From JAUILH01 sp964230215 (lineage in GTDB: Bacteria; Bacteroidota; Bacteroidia; Flavobacteriales_D; JAUILH01): a stretch of 64,000 nucleotides of DNA. The stretch covers positions 744,001-808,000 of the forward strand of contig CAXRGQ010000007.1 in the NCBI GenBank assembly GCA_964230215.1, given 5' to 3'. This document shows positions 16,041 through 24,294 of the stretch, piece after piece (the first letter of the stretch is position 1; each line of letters starts with the position of its first letter). A program made the translations under genes and the position numbers. The notes beneath the pieces are model-generated. The model had not been told where the DNA came from. It did no database searches and saw only the letters and a list, made by a program, of their open reading frames with translations.

Positions 16041-17834
16041 ATGCAAAACTCTGCCTTACAAACTCAAGTTTCTGTACTTCCAGATCTTCCTGGGGTCTAC
16101 AAATACTACGATAGTAGTGGAAAGTTGATCTATGTTGGCAAAGCTAAAAACCTTAAAAAACGGGTTGGTTCGTACTTCACGAATAAAAGACACGACAGCG
16201 CTAAAACAAAAATTCTTGTTTCAAAAATTGAGACCCTAGAATTTATTGTTGTGGAAACTGAGCAAGACGCTCTTTTTCTGGAGAACAACTTAATCAAGGA
16301 GCATCAACCTAAATACAATATCCAACTTAAAGATGATAAGACCTTCCCCTGGATTTGTGTTAAAAAGGAACCGTTCCCTCGTGTCTTTCCGACCAGAAAC
16401 AAGAGAAGGGATGGGTCCGATTATTTCGGTCCTTACACTTCCGTAAAAATGATGCGCTCGATCTTGGATCTTGTCAAACAACTCTACAAAATAAGGACCT
16501 GTAATCTTGATTTAAGCAGGGATAAAGTTGAGGCCGGTAAATATAAGGTTTGCTTAGAGTATCATATTGGAAATTGCGATGGCCCATGCGTTGATTATTC
16601 AAAGAAGGCAGAGTATGATGAGCAAGTGGCTGCAATTAAAGACATAATCAAAGGTAAAACCTCAGCGGTGATAAAGCGATTAAAAGTCATGATGCAAAAA
16701 GCATCTGAAGATCTTGACTTTGAAAAGGCGCAGCTTATAAAATCGAAATTGGAGTACCTAGAAAATTACCAATCAAAATCCACGGTTGTTAGCAGTACTA
16801 TAAAAAATGTGGATGTATTTAGTATTGTGTCTGATATTAATCATGCCTATGTCAACTACCTACATGTAATTGATGGAGCGATTGTAAACTCGCATGTGCA
16901 GACGATTAAAAAACGCATGGATGAGGATGATGGTAATTTACTGATGTATGGAATTAATGCCATTCGTGAGCATTTCCAATCAGACGCAAAGGAATTAATT
17001 GTTCCCATGATTCCTGAATTTGTTGATGAAAACTTGCATTACCACGTTCCGCAAAGGGGAGATAAAAAGCAGCTGCTTGATTTATCAGAAAGAAACGCAA
17101 AGTATTTCATGCTGGATAAACATAAACAATCAGCCAACAAGGACCCAAATAGACATCAAAATCGCATCTTAGAAACTATAAAGCGAGATTTTAGACTAAC
17201 TGAATTGCCAGTACACATTGAGTGTTTTGATAACTCGAACTTCCACGGAACCAATGCCGTTGCGGCGTGTGTTGTATTTAAAAATGCAAAGCCTAGTAAG
17301 AAAGATTATAGGCATTTTAATATTAAAACAGTTGATGGTCCAGATGATTTTGCATCTATGGAAGAGGTGGTATATAGGCGATACAAACGACTAATGGAGG
17401 AAAATCAAGCTTTGCCACAATTAATAGTCATAGACGGTGGTAAAGGACAATTAAGCTCGGCATGTAAAAGCCTTGAGAAACTTGGCTTAATGGGTAAAAT
17501 TGCGATTGTTGGTATTGCAAAAAAGCTTGAAGAAATATTTTTTCCAGGCGACTCAGTACCGGTCTATATTGATAAACGCTCAGAATCCTTAAAGGTCATT
17601 CAATACCTAAGAAATGAAGCACACCGATTTGGCATCACTCATCATAGAAACAAACGCTCGAAAGCCGCAATTGGCAGCACATTAGATAGCATTGAAGGAG
17701 TTGGGCCAAAAACTGTAGAAAAACTATTGTCTCATTTCGGATCGGTTAGTAGAATAAAGGCGGCAGAAATAGAGGAAATAGAGAAGCTAATTGGTAAGGA
17801 TAAGGCGGAGAAAGTGGTTAAGCATCTCATTTAA
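16041..17834 (+). CDS. uvrC: UvrABC system protein C
   Basis: The incision nuclease subunit of nucleotide excision repair. Domains in order: GIY-YIG nuclease at about 16-90 (LPGVYKYYD, then LIYVGKAKNLKKRVGSYF), a Cys-rich stretch around 155-180, a UVR domain (KASEDLDFEKAQLIKSKLEY, about 222-245), the RNase H-like C-terminal nuclease (HIECFDNSNFHGTNAVAACV, then VIDGGKGQL) and two helix-hairpin-helix motifs ending SIEGVGPKTVEKLLSHFGS. The 597-residue length is normal. Divergent from the MerR gene; the 3' end overlaps the convergent GldK-like gene by 8 bp. Confidence 0.97.
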   Translation: MQNSALQTQVSVLPDLPGVYKYYDSSGKLIYVGKAKNLKKRVGSYFTNKRHDSAKTKILVSKIETLEFIVVETEQDALFLENNLIKEHQPKYNIQLKDDKTFPWICVKKEPFPRVFPTRNKRRDGSDYFGPYTSVKMMRSILDLVKQLYKIRTCNLDLSRDKVEAGKYKVCLEYHIGNCDGPCVDYSKKAEYDEQVAAIKDIIKGKTSAVIKRLKVMMQKASEDLDFEKAQLIKSKLEYLENYQSKSTVVSSTIKNVDVFSIVSDINHAYVNYLHVIDGAIVNSHVQTIKKRMDEDDGNLLMYGINAIREHFQSDAKELIVPMIPEFVDENLHYHVPQRGDKKQLLDLSERNAKYFMLDKHKQSANKDPNRHQNRILETIKRDFRLTELPVHIECFDNSNFHGTNAVAACVVFKNAKPSKKDYRHFNIKTVDGPDDFASMEEVVYRRYKRLMEENQALPQLIVIDGGKGQLSSACKSLEKLGLMGKIAIVGIAKKLEEIFFPGDSVPVYIDKRSESLKVIQYLRNEAHRFGITHHRNKRSKAAIGSTLDSIEGVGPKTVEKLLSHFGSVSRIKAAEIEEIEKLIGKDKAEKVVKHLI

Positions 17835-19263
17835 AATACTTGCCAAAATAATCTTCAAGTTGAGCAGGAAGAATCATGGCAACTCTAAAACCAACGGTGC
17901 ACCTAGCGACATTTGCATCACTTGCCACCCTTGAGGCTGATTGCAAATATGCAGGAGAATCTGCCCACGAGCCTCCTTTTATTATACGTGCGTTTAACGG
18001 GTCTAGTCCCTCTAATAATGCCAAATCATGTTTAAGTTGAAGTGCGATTACGTCTATTTTTTCTTTGTGATAAGGGTCTGCAAAATTAGCACGGTTGTTT
18101 AATAGGGGGTATTGTGTAAGAATCAAAGACTTTATATCATCCGTGCTACTTATGCCTTTTAATTCATACAACGAGATGATTCGCGCGGCATCTTCCACCC
18201 ATTCGGCAGCATTTCCTGCCATGTCGTATAGGCCCATTTCGTTAGCGGGGTAGTTCCCGACCTTTGTCGTATGAAGGGCTCCGTCAGCTGAAAACGAATG
18301 GAGCTGAACACCATTTTCATCATAGCAATAACCTCCATTTGCCATGTAAATACTTAGGTTTCTTTTTTTACCATGTAACCCAATATATTCGGAACCCCAA
18401 GGGTATAGTTTTCTTCCATCAATTTCGCTAGGATTAGGATTTGCTAAAGCAGCGTACTCCCATTCGGCTTCTGTTGGTAGTCGAAAACGAGGGAATTCAT
18501 CATGTACTCCTTGCTCAATCAAGGCCTCTTTTAAGCGTCTGCTCAACCAATCGCAATATGCCTTGGCTTGATGCCAGTCAACACCGACTACTGGATATTT
18601 ATCGTATGCTGGGTGCCAATAATACAAGTTTGTCATGGGTTCATTATACCCATAATTAAAATCTTTTTGCCAACGCGTAGTATCAGGGTAAACATTCACC
18701 ACTGAGCCGTCTGGATACCTATACTTACATTGTTCAGTATCGTAATATTTAAGTTTGTAGAATCGTTCTGATACGGGCAAATAGAATTTGTCGATTGCGA
18801 CACTATCACCATCGCTTAACTCTCTGGTAAAATCAATGGTTTTTTTACTAGTATCTTTATAAAATTCGGGTTTGTTTCTTGCTATTTCTGCGCGTAAACA
18901 AGAGTCTCTTACCCATGAAGTGAATTTTTTATAGTCGCCATTGCTTACCTCATACTTGTTTAATATGAAGCTGGCAACAGTAACCCGTCTGGGGACATTA
19001 GACAATAGAAGTGAACTATCTATTTTGCGTGCGCTGGTGTATGATGAAGTCCCAAGCGTAAATGTACCACCCTTAATAAGCGTCATGCCTTCCATTATTT
19101 GTCGCACTTCCTTAGACGGCTTTTTCAGATTGATTTGCTCAACTTCAGAGGTGTAATCTTTGTTATCATTATTATAAGCCAAACCTGTCGTTGAAGACTC
19201 TTGAGCAAATGAAGCATTAGCTAGGCATAAAATAACTAAAGAAGAAGATATTATAATTCGCAT
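17827..19263 (-). CDS. GldK/GldJ-like SUMF1-domain secreted protein
   Basis: I start at the ATG at 19263 because it begins a clean signal peptide (MRIIISSSLVILCLANASFA, cleavage before QES); the frame is open to 19305. The protein has 478 residues. The formylglycine-generating-enzyme fold is clear: IKGGTFTLGTSSYTS, RRVTVASFILNKYEVSNGDY, YNEPMTNLYYWHPAYDKYPV then VGVDWHQAKAYCDW, LPTEAEWEYAAL, YDMAGNAAEWVED, and a C-terminal IIKGGSWADSPAYLQSASR. The HPAY/YPVVGV block is typical of gliding-motility GldK and GldJ. Unlike those it has no convincing lipobox, and no gldL/M/N lie beside it, so it is probably a paralogue. Role inferred: envelope protein linked to T9SS or gliding. Confidence 0.8.
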   Translation of the reverse strand: MRIIISSSLVILCLANASFAQESSTTGLAYNNDNKDYTSEVEQINLKKPSKEVRQIMEGMTLIKGGTFTLGTSSYTSARKIDSSLLLSNVPRRVTVASFILNKYEVSNGDYKKFTSWVRDSCLRAEIARNKPEFYKDTSKKTIDFTRELSDGDSVAIDKFYLPVSERFYKLKYYDTEQCKYRYPDGSVVNVYPDTTRWQKDFNYGYNEPMTNLYYWHPAYDKYPVVGVDWHQAKAYCDWLSRRLKEALIEQGVHDEFPRFRLPTEAEWEYAALANPNPSEIDGRKLYPWGSEYIGLHGKKRNLSIYMANGGYCYDENGVQLHSFSADGALHTTKVGNYPANEMGLYDMAGNAAEWVEDAARIISLYELKGISSTDDIKSLILTQYPLLNNRANFADPYHKEKIDVIALQLKHDLALLEGLDPLNARIIKGGSWADSPAYLQSASRVASDANVARCTVGFRVAMILPAQLEDYFGKYFK

Positions 19264-19347
19264 AGTTTGGTTTTTTGGCATAAACACAATCAAGTAACAC
19301 AACAATAACCAGAATCACATGATGATTCTATACGTGAATTTACGTAT

Positions 19348-20361
19348 TTAGGTCAGCTGCTTAGTAAGTAGACGCATTTCAATAGCTGGAGAAATTCTCT
19401 CGTAAAGTATATTGTGCACCGCCTGGACAATGGGAATGTCTACTTCAAATTTCTTATTGATCTCTATGATGCTTTTAGTGGCGTAATAGCCTTCTGCAAT
19501 CATATCCATCTCAAGTTGTGCAGTTTTCACTGAATATCCTTTCCCAATCATAAAGCCAAAAGTGCGATTTCGTGAGAATTTAGAATAGGCGGTTACGAGC
19601 AAGTCCCCAAGATAAGCAGATGTCAAAACGTCTCTGTGAAGTGGATGCACTTTGTCTATAAAGCGCTCCATCTCCTGAGCTGCATTGGAAATAAGGACTG
19701 CGTTAAAGTTGTCTCCGTAACCTAATCCGGAGCAAATACCAGCTGCAATGGCATATATGTTTTTCATGATAGCGCTAATCTCCGTGCCAAACAGGTCGTC
19801 GCTTTCTTGTGTAATCATGTAACGACATTCTAGCACGCTTGAAATGAGTTTCGCTAACTCTTCGTTTTGAGATGATATAGTTAGATAACTCAATCGCTCA
19901 AGCGCTACTTCTTCAGCATGACAAGGACCACTGATCATGCCAATATTTTCATATGGTACGTTGAGATCTTTGTGAAAATATCGCGCAGGAATGTGATGTG
20001 ATTTTGGTAATATACCTTTAACGGCACTCACTATATGTTTTCCAGCCAAAATGGACTTAGATACAGATTTAAAAGCATCCTCCAAAAATGCTGAGGGTAT
20101 CGCTACTACTAAAATATCTGAATTGCTAATGGTTTCAAGTAAGTCAATGCTAACGTTGATTTTGTCTCTGCTAAACTCAACAGATTGAAGGTACTTGGGA
20201 TTGTGTTTGTACTTTATAATATGACGCGCCTGGCTATCATCCCGCACCCACCAATTAACGGATGAGACGTTGTTACAGAGTAACTTCACTAATGCAGTAG
20301 CCCAGCTACCTCCACCTAATACCGCTATTCGATTGCCTTTTGACACAGCGCAAATGTACAC
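19348..20361 (-). CDS. gpsA: Glycerol-3-phosphate dehydrogenase [NAD(P)+]
   Basis: Makes sn-glycerol-3-phosphate for phospholipids. NAD-binding motif IAVLGGGSWATALVKLL near the N-terminus, SAVKGILP, MISGPCHAEEVA, the catalytic-lysine block EISAIMKNIYAIAAGIC, and GDLLVTAYSKFSRNRTFG. The length of 337 is normal. The start is uncertain: the first codons (ATG TAC ATT TGC) contain an exact TACATTTG promoter element on this strand, so the GTG at 20346 (sixth codon) may be the true start. Divergent from the WYL regulator gene. Confidence 0.93.
   Translation of the reverse strand: MYICAVSKGNRIAVLGGGSWATALVKLLCNNVSSVNWWVRDDSQARHIIKYKHNPKYLQSVEFSRDKINVSIDLLETISNSDILVVAIPSAFLEDAFKSVSKSILAGKHIVSAVKGILPKSHHIPARYFHKDLNVPYENIGMISGPCHAEEVALERLSYLTISSQNEELAKLISSVLECRYMITQESDDLFGTEISAIMKNIYAIAAGICSGLGYGDNFNAVLISNAAQEMERFIDKVHPLHRDVLTSAYLGDLLVTAYSKFSRNRTFGFMIGKGYSVKTAQLEMDMIAEGYYATKSIIEINKKFEVDIPIVQAVHNILYERISPAIEMRLLTKQLT
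20351..20358 (-). promoter_or_regulatory. TACATTTG -7 element at the gpsA start
   Basis: An exact TAnnTTTG match on the minus strand lying inside the first three codons of the longest gpsA frame, 4 bp before an in-frame GTG at 20346. No TTG is found at the usual distance upstream. If real, gpsA is transcribed without a leader and begins at the GTG. Confidence 0.4.
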
Positions 20362-20425
20362 ATATATCAGATTGAATTTGGAATAATCACTACGTAATGC
20401 AATACGGTCTAAAAATTAAATTTAA

Positions 20426-20433
20426 TATCTTTG
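20426..20433 (+). promoter_or_regulatory. TATCTTTG -7 element abutting the WYL regulator start
   Basis: Exact TAnnTTTG match ending 4 bp before the ATG at 20438, so the mRNA would have almost no leader. No clear TTG partner 17-23 bp upstream. Confidence 0.45.
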
Positions 20434-20437
20434 CATC

Positions 20438-21451
20438 ATGCCTAGAATAAAAAACGCCCTTCTTAGATACAGAATAATTGATAAATGTATTCGCAATAAA
20501 TACAAGCCTTTTCCTACGAAAGATCAGCTAAGACGTGCTTGTGAAGAAGCGCTATTTGGCTCATCTCATGGTGATAATATTTCTGACTCTACCATCGAAA
20601 AAGACTTGTTTGCCATGCGAATGGAACATGATGCACCAATAAAGTACAGTAAACGTGAAAAAGGCTACTTCTACGAAGATCCGGAATTCACAATGGATGA
20701 AATTCCTCTTAATGAAGATGATGTTGATGCCATTAAGTTTGCGGCAAATGTATTTTACCAATTCAAAGGCGTTGAGGTGTTCAGAAAATTTGAGTTTGCC
20801 ATTGATAAAATATTGGATAGAGTAAACATATCGGATAAGTTCACGGATAAGTCTATCGAAAAATTTGTTCAATTCGAGACCGCACCTATCTATGGGGGCT
20901 CAGAATTCCTATCTGAAATTTTGGACGGGATTAAGCGTCAAAGAAGCATCCAGTTCGAATATGAAAAATTTGACGGTACAGATAAAAAATTGAGACGCGT
21001 AGACCCTTATCTATTGAAGGAATACCGCAACCGATGGTATATGATAGGTAAAACATTAGTAAAGGGAAAAACGCAAACCTTTGGACTTGATAGGATGTCA
21101 AATCTTGTGGTGCTAAACGAGAAGTTTGATCGCGATAAAAGTTTTGATCCTGATGTGTATTTTAAGCATGCTATCGGCATAACAACTAACAGCGACATGC
21201 CTGAAAAGGTAGTGATTGAGGCGAATAGTATTTTAAGTAACTACCTTATAACACAGCCTATTCATACATCTCAGGAACTAGTGAAAGAAAAGAAAAAGTG
21301 GATGCGATTTCAATATGATGTCTTGATAAATAACGAATTGATTATGCTTTTGCTGAGTTATGGGCCGCAAGTTCGTGTGCTTGAGCCTCAATCACTTAAA
21401 GATGAACTGAGCAATAGAATGACAGAAGCGCTTGGGCACTACGTTTCTTAA
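20438..21451 (+). CDS. WYL-domain transcriptional regulator
   Basis: A 337-residue regulator. N-terminal winged helix about 5-75 (LLRYRIIDKCIRNKYKPFPT, then STIEKDLFAMRME), a linker helix region, and a WYL domain about 165-250 (QRSIQFEYEKFD, then RVDPYLLKEYRNRWYMIGKT, then TFGLDRMSNLVVL) followed by a WCX-like C-terminal extension. The NRWYMIG stretch is the WYL core with one W-to-R shift common in the family. WYL domains bind nucleic-acid-like ligands and often act in stress or DNA-damage responses; target unknown. Its 3' end overlaps pheS by 4 bp, tail to tail. Confidence 0.88.
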   Translation: MPRIKNALLRYRIIDKCIRNKYKPFPTKDQLRRACEEALFGSSHGDNISDSTIEKDLFAMRMEHDAPIKYSKREKGYFYEDPEFTMDEIPLNEDDVDAIKFAANVFYQFKGVEVFRKFEFAIDKILDRVNISDKFTDKSIEKFVQFETAPIYGGSEFLSEILDGIKRQRSIQFEYEKFDGTDKKLRRVDPYLLKEYRNRWYMIGKTLVKGKTQTFGLDRMSNLVVLNEKFDRDKSFDPDVYFKHAIGITTNSDMPEKVVIEANSILSNYLITQPIHTSQELVKEKKKWMRFQYDVLINNELIMLLLSYGPQVRVLEPQSLKDELSNRMTEALGHYVS

Positions 21452-22473
21452 AGTGTTGAGAATTGTTTCAAGAAGCGAATGTCGTTCTCAAAGAACATTC
21501 TAAGATCGTTTACCTGATATTTTAGCATGGCAATGCGCTCTATGCCCATTCCGAAGGCAAAGCCTGTATATTTTTTACTATCAATTCCGCAATTTTCTAG
21601 AACCGCAGGGTCTACCATTCCGCAACCTAATATTTCTAAGTAGCCCGTGTATTTACACACATTACAACCCTCACCTTTACAAATATTACAACTTACATCT
21701 ACTTCAGCACTCGGTTCCGTGAATGGAAAATAAGAAGGGCGTAATCGAATCTCAGTATGCTCGCCAAACATTTCCTTAGCAAAGTATAACAGGGTTTGTT
21801 TTAAATCAGCAAATGAAACATTCTCATCTATGTACAAGCCCTCTACTTGATGAAATATGCAATGTGCACGTGCAGAGATAGCTTCATTTCTAAAAACACG
21901 TCCAGGAGAAATCGTTCTAATAGGAACTGGATTATTTTCCATATATCTCACCTGTACAGATGAAGTATGTGTTCGCAGCAAAACATCCGGGTTTGTCTGA
22001 ATGAAAAAGGTGTCCTGCATATCTCTGGCTGGATGCTCCTCTGGCAGATTTAACGCCGTGAAGTTGTGCCAATCGTCCTCAATTTCTGGTCCTTCAGAAA
22101 TATTGAATCCAATGCGCTCAAAAATACTTACGATTTCGTTCTTTACAAGAGACAAGGGATGACGAGAACCAACATTTAAAGGAATGCCAGGACGCGTATA
22201 ATCTACATAATCCTTATCCCCATCTTGATCGCTGGAAAGCGCATCTTTTTTATCATCAAAAATGCCTTGAGCCTTTTGTTTTAGGTCGTTTACAAGCTGA
22301 CCCATTTCCTTTTTCTCTTCGTTTGGGACGTCCCTAAACTCAGCAAATAGCCCTTGAATGGAGCCTTTTTTACTCAAGTATTTTAATCTATACTCCTCTA
22401 GTTCTTGAGCATTGGTGATGGCAAGCGAATCAAGCTCGGCACTCAAGCTTTCTATTTTTTCTCTAAGCGACAT
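21448..22473 (-). CDS. pheS: Phenylalanine-tRNA ligase alpha subunit
   Basis: A class II aminoacyl-tRNA synthetase subunit of normal length (341). N-terminal coiled coil (1-90), then TRPGIPLNVGSRHPLSLVKN and the motif 1-3 blocks: GPEIEDDWHNFTALNLPEEH, then ARDMQDTFFI, RTHTSSVQVRYM, HQVEGLYIDE, then the C-terminal GFAFGMGIERIAMLKYQVND. An insert CNICKGEGCNVCKYTG forms a four-Cys zinc ribbon; such a cysteine cluster occurs in bacterial PheS. pheT is not adjacent. Confidence 0.97.
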   Translation of the reverse strand: MSLREKIESLSAELDSLAITNAQELEEYRLKYLSKKGSIQGLFAEFRDVPNEEKKEMGQLVNDLKQKAQGIFDDKKDALSSDQDGDKDYVDYTRPGIPLNVGSRHPLSLVKNEIVSIFERIGFNISEGPEIEDDWHNFTALNLPEEHPARDMQDTFFIQTNPDVLLRTHTSSVQVRYMENNPVPIRTISPGRVFRNEAISARAHCIFHQVEGLYIDENVSFADLKQTLLYFAKEMFGEHTEIRLRPSYFPFTEPSAEVDVSCNICKGEGCNVCKYTGYLEILGCGMVDPAVLENCGIDSKKYTGFAFGMGIERIAMLKYQVNDLRMFFENDIRFLKQFSTL

Positions 22474-22552
22474 TGGCTGCGAATTTCCGAAAAAATTTTA
22501 GATTGCGTGTAACATTTATAGTCCTAATTCTGTTCAAACTATAGAAACAATG

Positions 22553-22582
22553 TTGAAAACTGAAGTTATTTGATTAACTTTG
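22553..22582 (+). promoter_or_regulatory. Promoter of tandem small lipoprotein genes
   Basis: TTG at 22553-22555, 19-bp spacer, TAACTTTG at 22575-22582: an exact Bacteroidota promoter, 28 bp before the ATG at 22611. Confidence 0.65.
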
Positions 22583-22610
22583 GTAAACGATTGACTTATA
22601 ACTTACTGAT

Positions 22611-22985
22611 ATGAAAAAGTTTGCGTTTGGTACAATTATGTTATTTGCTCTGTTACTGAGCATGTCTACTGTGCTAAGTTCATGTGGCAAAGTAAAAGAA
22701 TCTATTGCCAAAATCACCGTTATTGATGGTACAACTGGAGACCCTGTGGTTGGCTCATTAGTATATCTAAGAGCGGTATCCACCAACGGAAATACTGCTT
22801 ATAGGTTTACTCCAATTTCAGCTCAAACAGATGCTAAGGGTGTTGCTACCTTCAATTTAAGCGAGTACTATGAAGCTGGTCAAGCTGGACTTATGGTATT
22901 AACAATTGATGTGGATGCACAAACAGATGTTGGTATCATTAAGATTGTCGAGCAAGAAGTAAACGAAAAGACGGTAGAGCTTTGA
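22611..22985 (+). CDS. Small lipoprotein with Ig-like beta-sandwich, copy 1
   Basis: A 124-residue lipoprotein: hydrophobic signal peptide then lipobox VLSSC with the lipid Cys at 25. The mature part (TVIDGTTGDPVVGSLVYLRA, then TDAKGVATFNLSEYYEAG) looks like a carboxypeptidase-regulatory or Big-type beta-sandwich (conserved xDxxGxPVxGAxV pattern). The second gene, overlapping its stop, has the same plan (TDDSGLAIFRFTDFYDQG), so they are diverged tandem duplicates. Envelope location inferred; function unknown. Confidence 0.75.
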   Translation: MKKFAFGTIMLFALLLSMSTVLSSCGKVKESIAKITVIDGTTGDPVVGSLVYLRAVSTNGNTAYRFTPISAQTDAKGVATFNLSEYYEAGQAGLMVLTIDVDAQTDVGIIKIVEQEVNEKTVEL

Positions 22986-23368
22986 TCCAATCAAGTTTAA
23001 AATATTTTGCAATTGCAGCCTTGTTAATCTCAGGGCTGTTTTTGTATAGTTGTAACAAAGAAAATCCCGAATCGTTTGTTCACGTGAGGGTGGAGGATAA
23101 AAGCGGTAACCCAATTTCTGGTGCAGATGTAAGACTATTCGGAGAGCCTAGTGATACGGTTTATGTGAATTCGCTTAGTCTCTACGACCTTAATGCTACT
23201 ACAGATGATTCAGGTCTAGCCATATTTAGATTCACTGATTTTTACGATCAGGGCTCAACTGGCTTTGCGGTGCTCAGAATAGAAGTTACTAAAGACACCT
23301 TGTCTGGAGAGTCATTCGTAACCATTAGAGAAGACGAAACGGTTGAACAAACTGTGCGCGTGGACTAG
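22982..23368 (+). CDS. Small lipoprotein with Ig-like beta-sandwich, copy 2
   Basis: A 128-residue lipoprotein starting at TTG 22982, which overlaps the upstream stop as TTGA. A signal peptide (SSLKYFAIAALLISGLFLYS) ends in the lipobox LYSC with Cys24. The beta-sandwich part has VEDKSGNPISGADVRLFGEP and DDSGLAIFRFTDFYDQGSTG, matching the plan of the first copy. Translational coupling to copy 1 is indicated by the overlap. The last 4 bp overlap the convergent small gene at 23365. Function unknown. Confidence 0.72.
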   Translation: MIQSSLKYFAIAALLISGLFLYSCNKENPESFVHVRVEDKSGNPISGADVRLFGEPSDTVYVNSLSLYDLNATTDDSGLAIFRFTDFYDQGSTGFAVLRIEVTKDTLSGESFVTIREDETVEQTVRVD

Positions 23369-23694
23369 AGTGCGCTGAAATAATCAATAATTGCTTCCTT
23401 AATTAATTGTTCTTGCTGTTTTTCATCAAGTGGGGGTAGATTACTCGTATTTTCAAAGTGTGGCCAACCATCCTCATCAATGCCTAGATAACTATAATAT
23501 CCGTGTGGTTCAAGTAAGGTACATATAGCAATGTGCATCAGGTTGACTTTGTCATCTTTTTTGAATTTTTGATACCCTTTACCCAGCTCCTGCACGCCAA
23601 TTAGAAACAGGGTTGATTGCAAATCCATTGGTCCAAATTCTGGCTCCAATTTCTTAAGGGTTTCCCTAAACTTTATCTCTACTGCGTAATCCAT
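23365..23694 (-). CDS. Conserved hypothetical protein, 109 residues
   Basis: I do not recognise the family. A soluble, mostly helical protein without signal peptide or cysteine cluster (one Cys). It has an IKFRETLKKLEPEFGPMDLQ N-terminus, a central KVNLMHIAICTLLEPHGYYS stretch and a Trp-rich loop DGWPHFENT. It starts 1 bp after the stop of the gamma carbonic anhydrase gene, so both are one operon. Codon use looks like its neighbours and the frame is intact, so it is a real gene. Confidence 0.65.
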   Translation of the reverse strand: MDYAVEIKFRETLKKLEPEFGPMDLQSTLFLIGVQELGKGYQKFKKDDKVNLMHIAICTLLEPHGYYSYLGIDEDGWPHFENTSNLPPLDEKQQEQLIKEAIIDYFSAL

Positions 23695-23695
23695 C

Positions 23696-24208
23696 TTACT
23701 TAAACCAAGAGCTGTATTTAACGTAATTATCCGCGATACGAGCTATTTCTCCATCGCGCAATACTGGACTAACTTGTTTAATAAATTTTGCTGGAACACC
23801 CGCATACAAGCTACCGGCTTTGATATGAGTGCCCTGTGTTACCACCGCACCTGCACCGATAATGCTTCCTTCTTCAATCACACAATCATCCATAATGATA
23901 GCACCCATACCAATAAGAACATTATCATGAATTGTGCAACCATGCACGATAGCATTATGACCTATGGACACTCGATTTCCAATGGTAGTCGGTGACTTTT
24001 GATAAGTAGCATGAATAACGGCTCCATCCTGCACGTTTACCATATTGCCCATTTTAATGAAATGTACATCTCCTCGAATAACTGCGTTGAACCACACACT
24101 GCAATTATCTCCCATGCTAACTTCACCAACAATAGTGGCGTTTTCTGCAAACCAACAATCGTTTCCAAATTGTGGGCTCTTTCCTTCTACATCTCTTAAT
24201 AAAGCCAT
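23696..24208 (-). CDS. Gamma carbonic anhydrase family protein (hexapeptide repeat)
   Basis: A 170-residue left-handed beta-helix protein with repeated hexapeptides. The metal-site residues are visible: FNAVIRGD, then HFIKMGNMVNVQDGAVIHAT, and VSIGHNAIVHGCTIHDNVLI with His residues at the family positions. Ends with the usual AGVPAKFIKQVSP and C-terminal helix. YrdA/PaaY-type proteins are often called gamma carbonic anhydrases though activity varies. A TACATTTG element lies at 24230-24223 on this strand, giving a short leader. Confidence 0.9.
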   Translation of the reverse strand: MALLRDVEGKSPQFGNDCWFAENATIVGEVSMGDNCSVWFNAVIRGDVHFIKMGNMVNVQDGAVIHATYQKSPTTIGNRVSIGHNAIVHGCTIHDNVLIGMGAIIMDDCVIEEGSIIGAGAVVTQGTHIKAGSLYAGVPAKFIKQVSPVLRDGEIARIADNYVKYSSWFK

Positions 24209-24294
24209 GATACTTTTTTCTGCAAATGTACAATTGAAATACTATGCTTGGCACATTGTTTGTTATATTGATACCGAACACAAACACTTTAGCT

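Noticed and set aside
19311..19329. Inverted repeat AGAATCA-N5-TGATTCT between gpsA and the GldK-like gene
   Set aside because: Seven-bp AT-rich arms with no T run and no link to a promoter element; too weak to call a terminator or operator.
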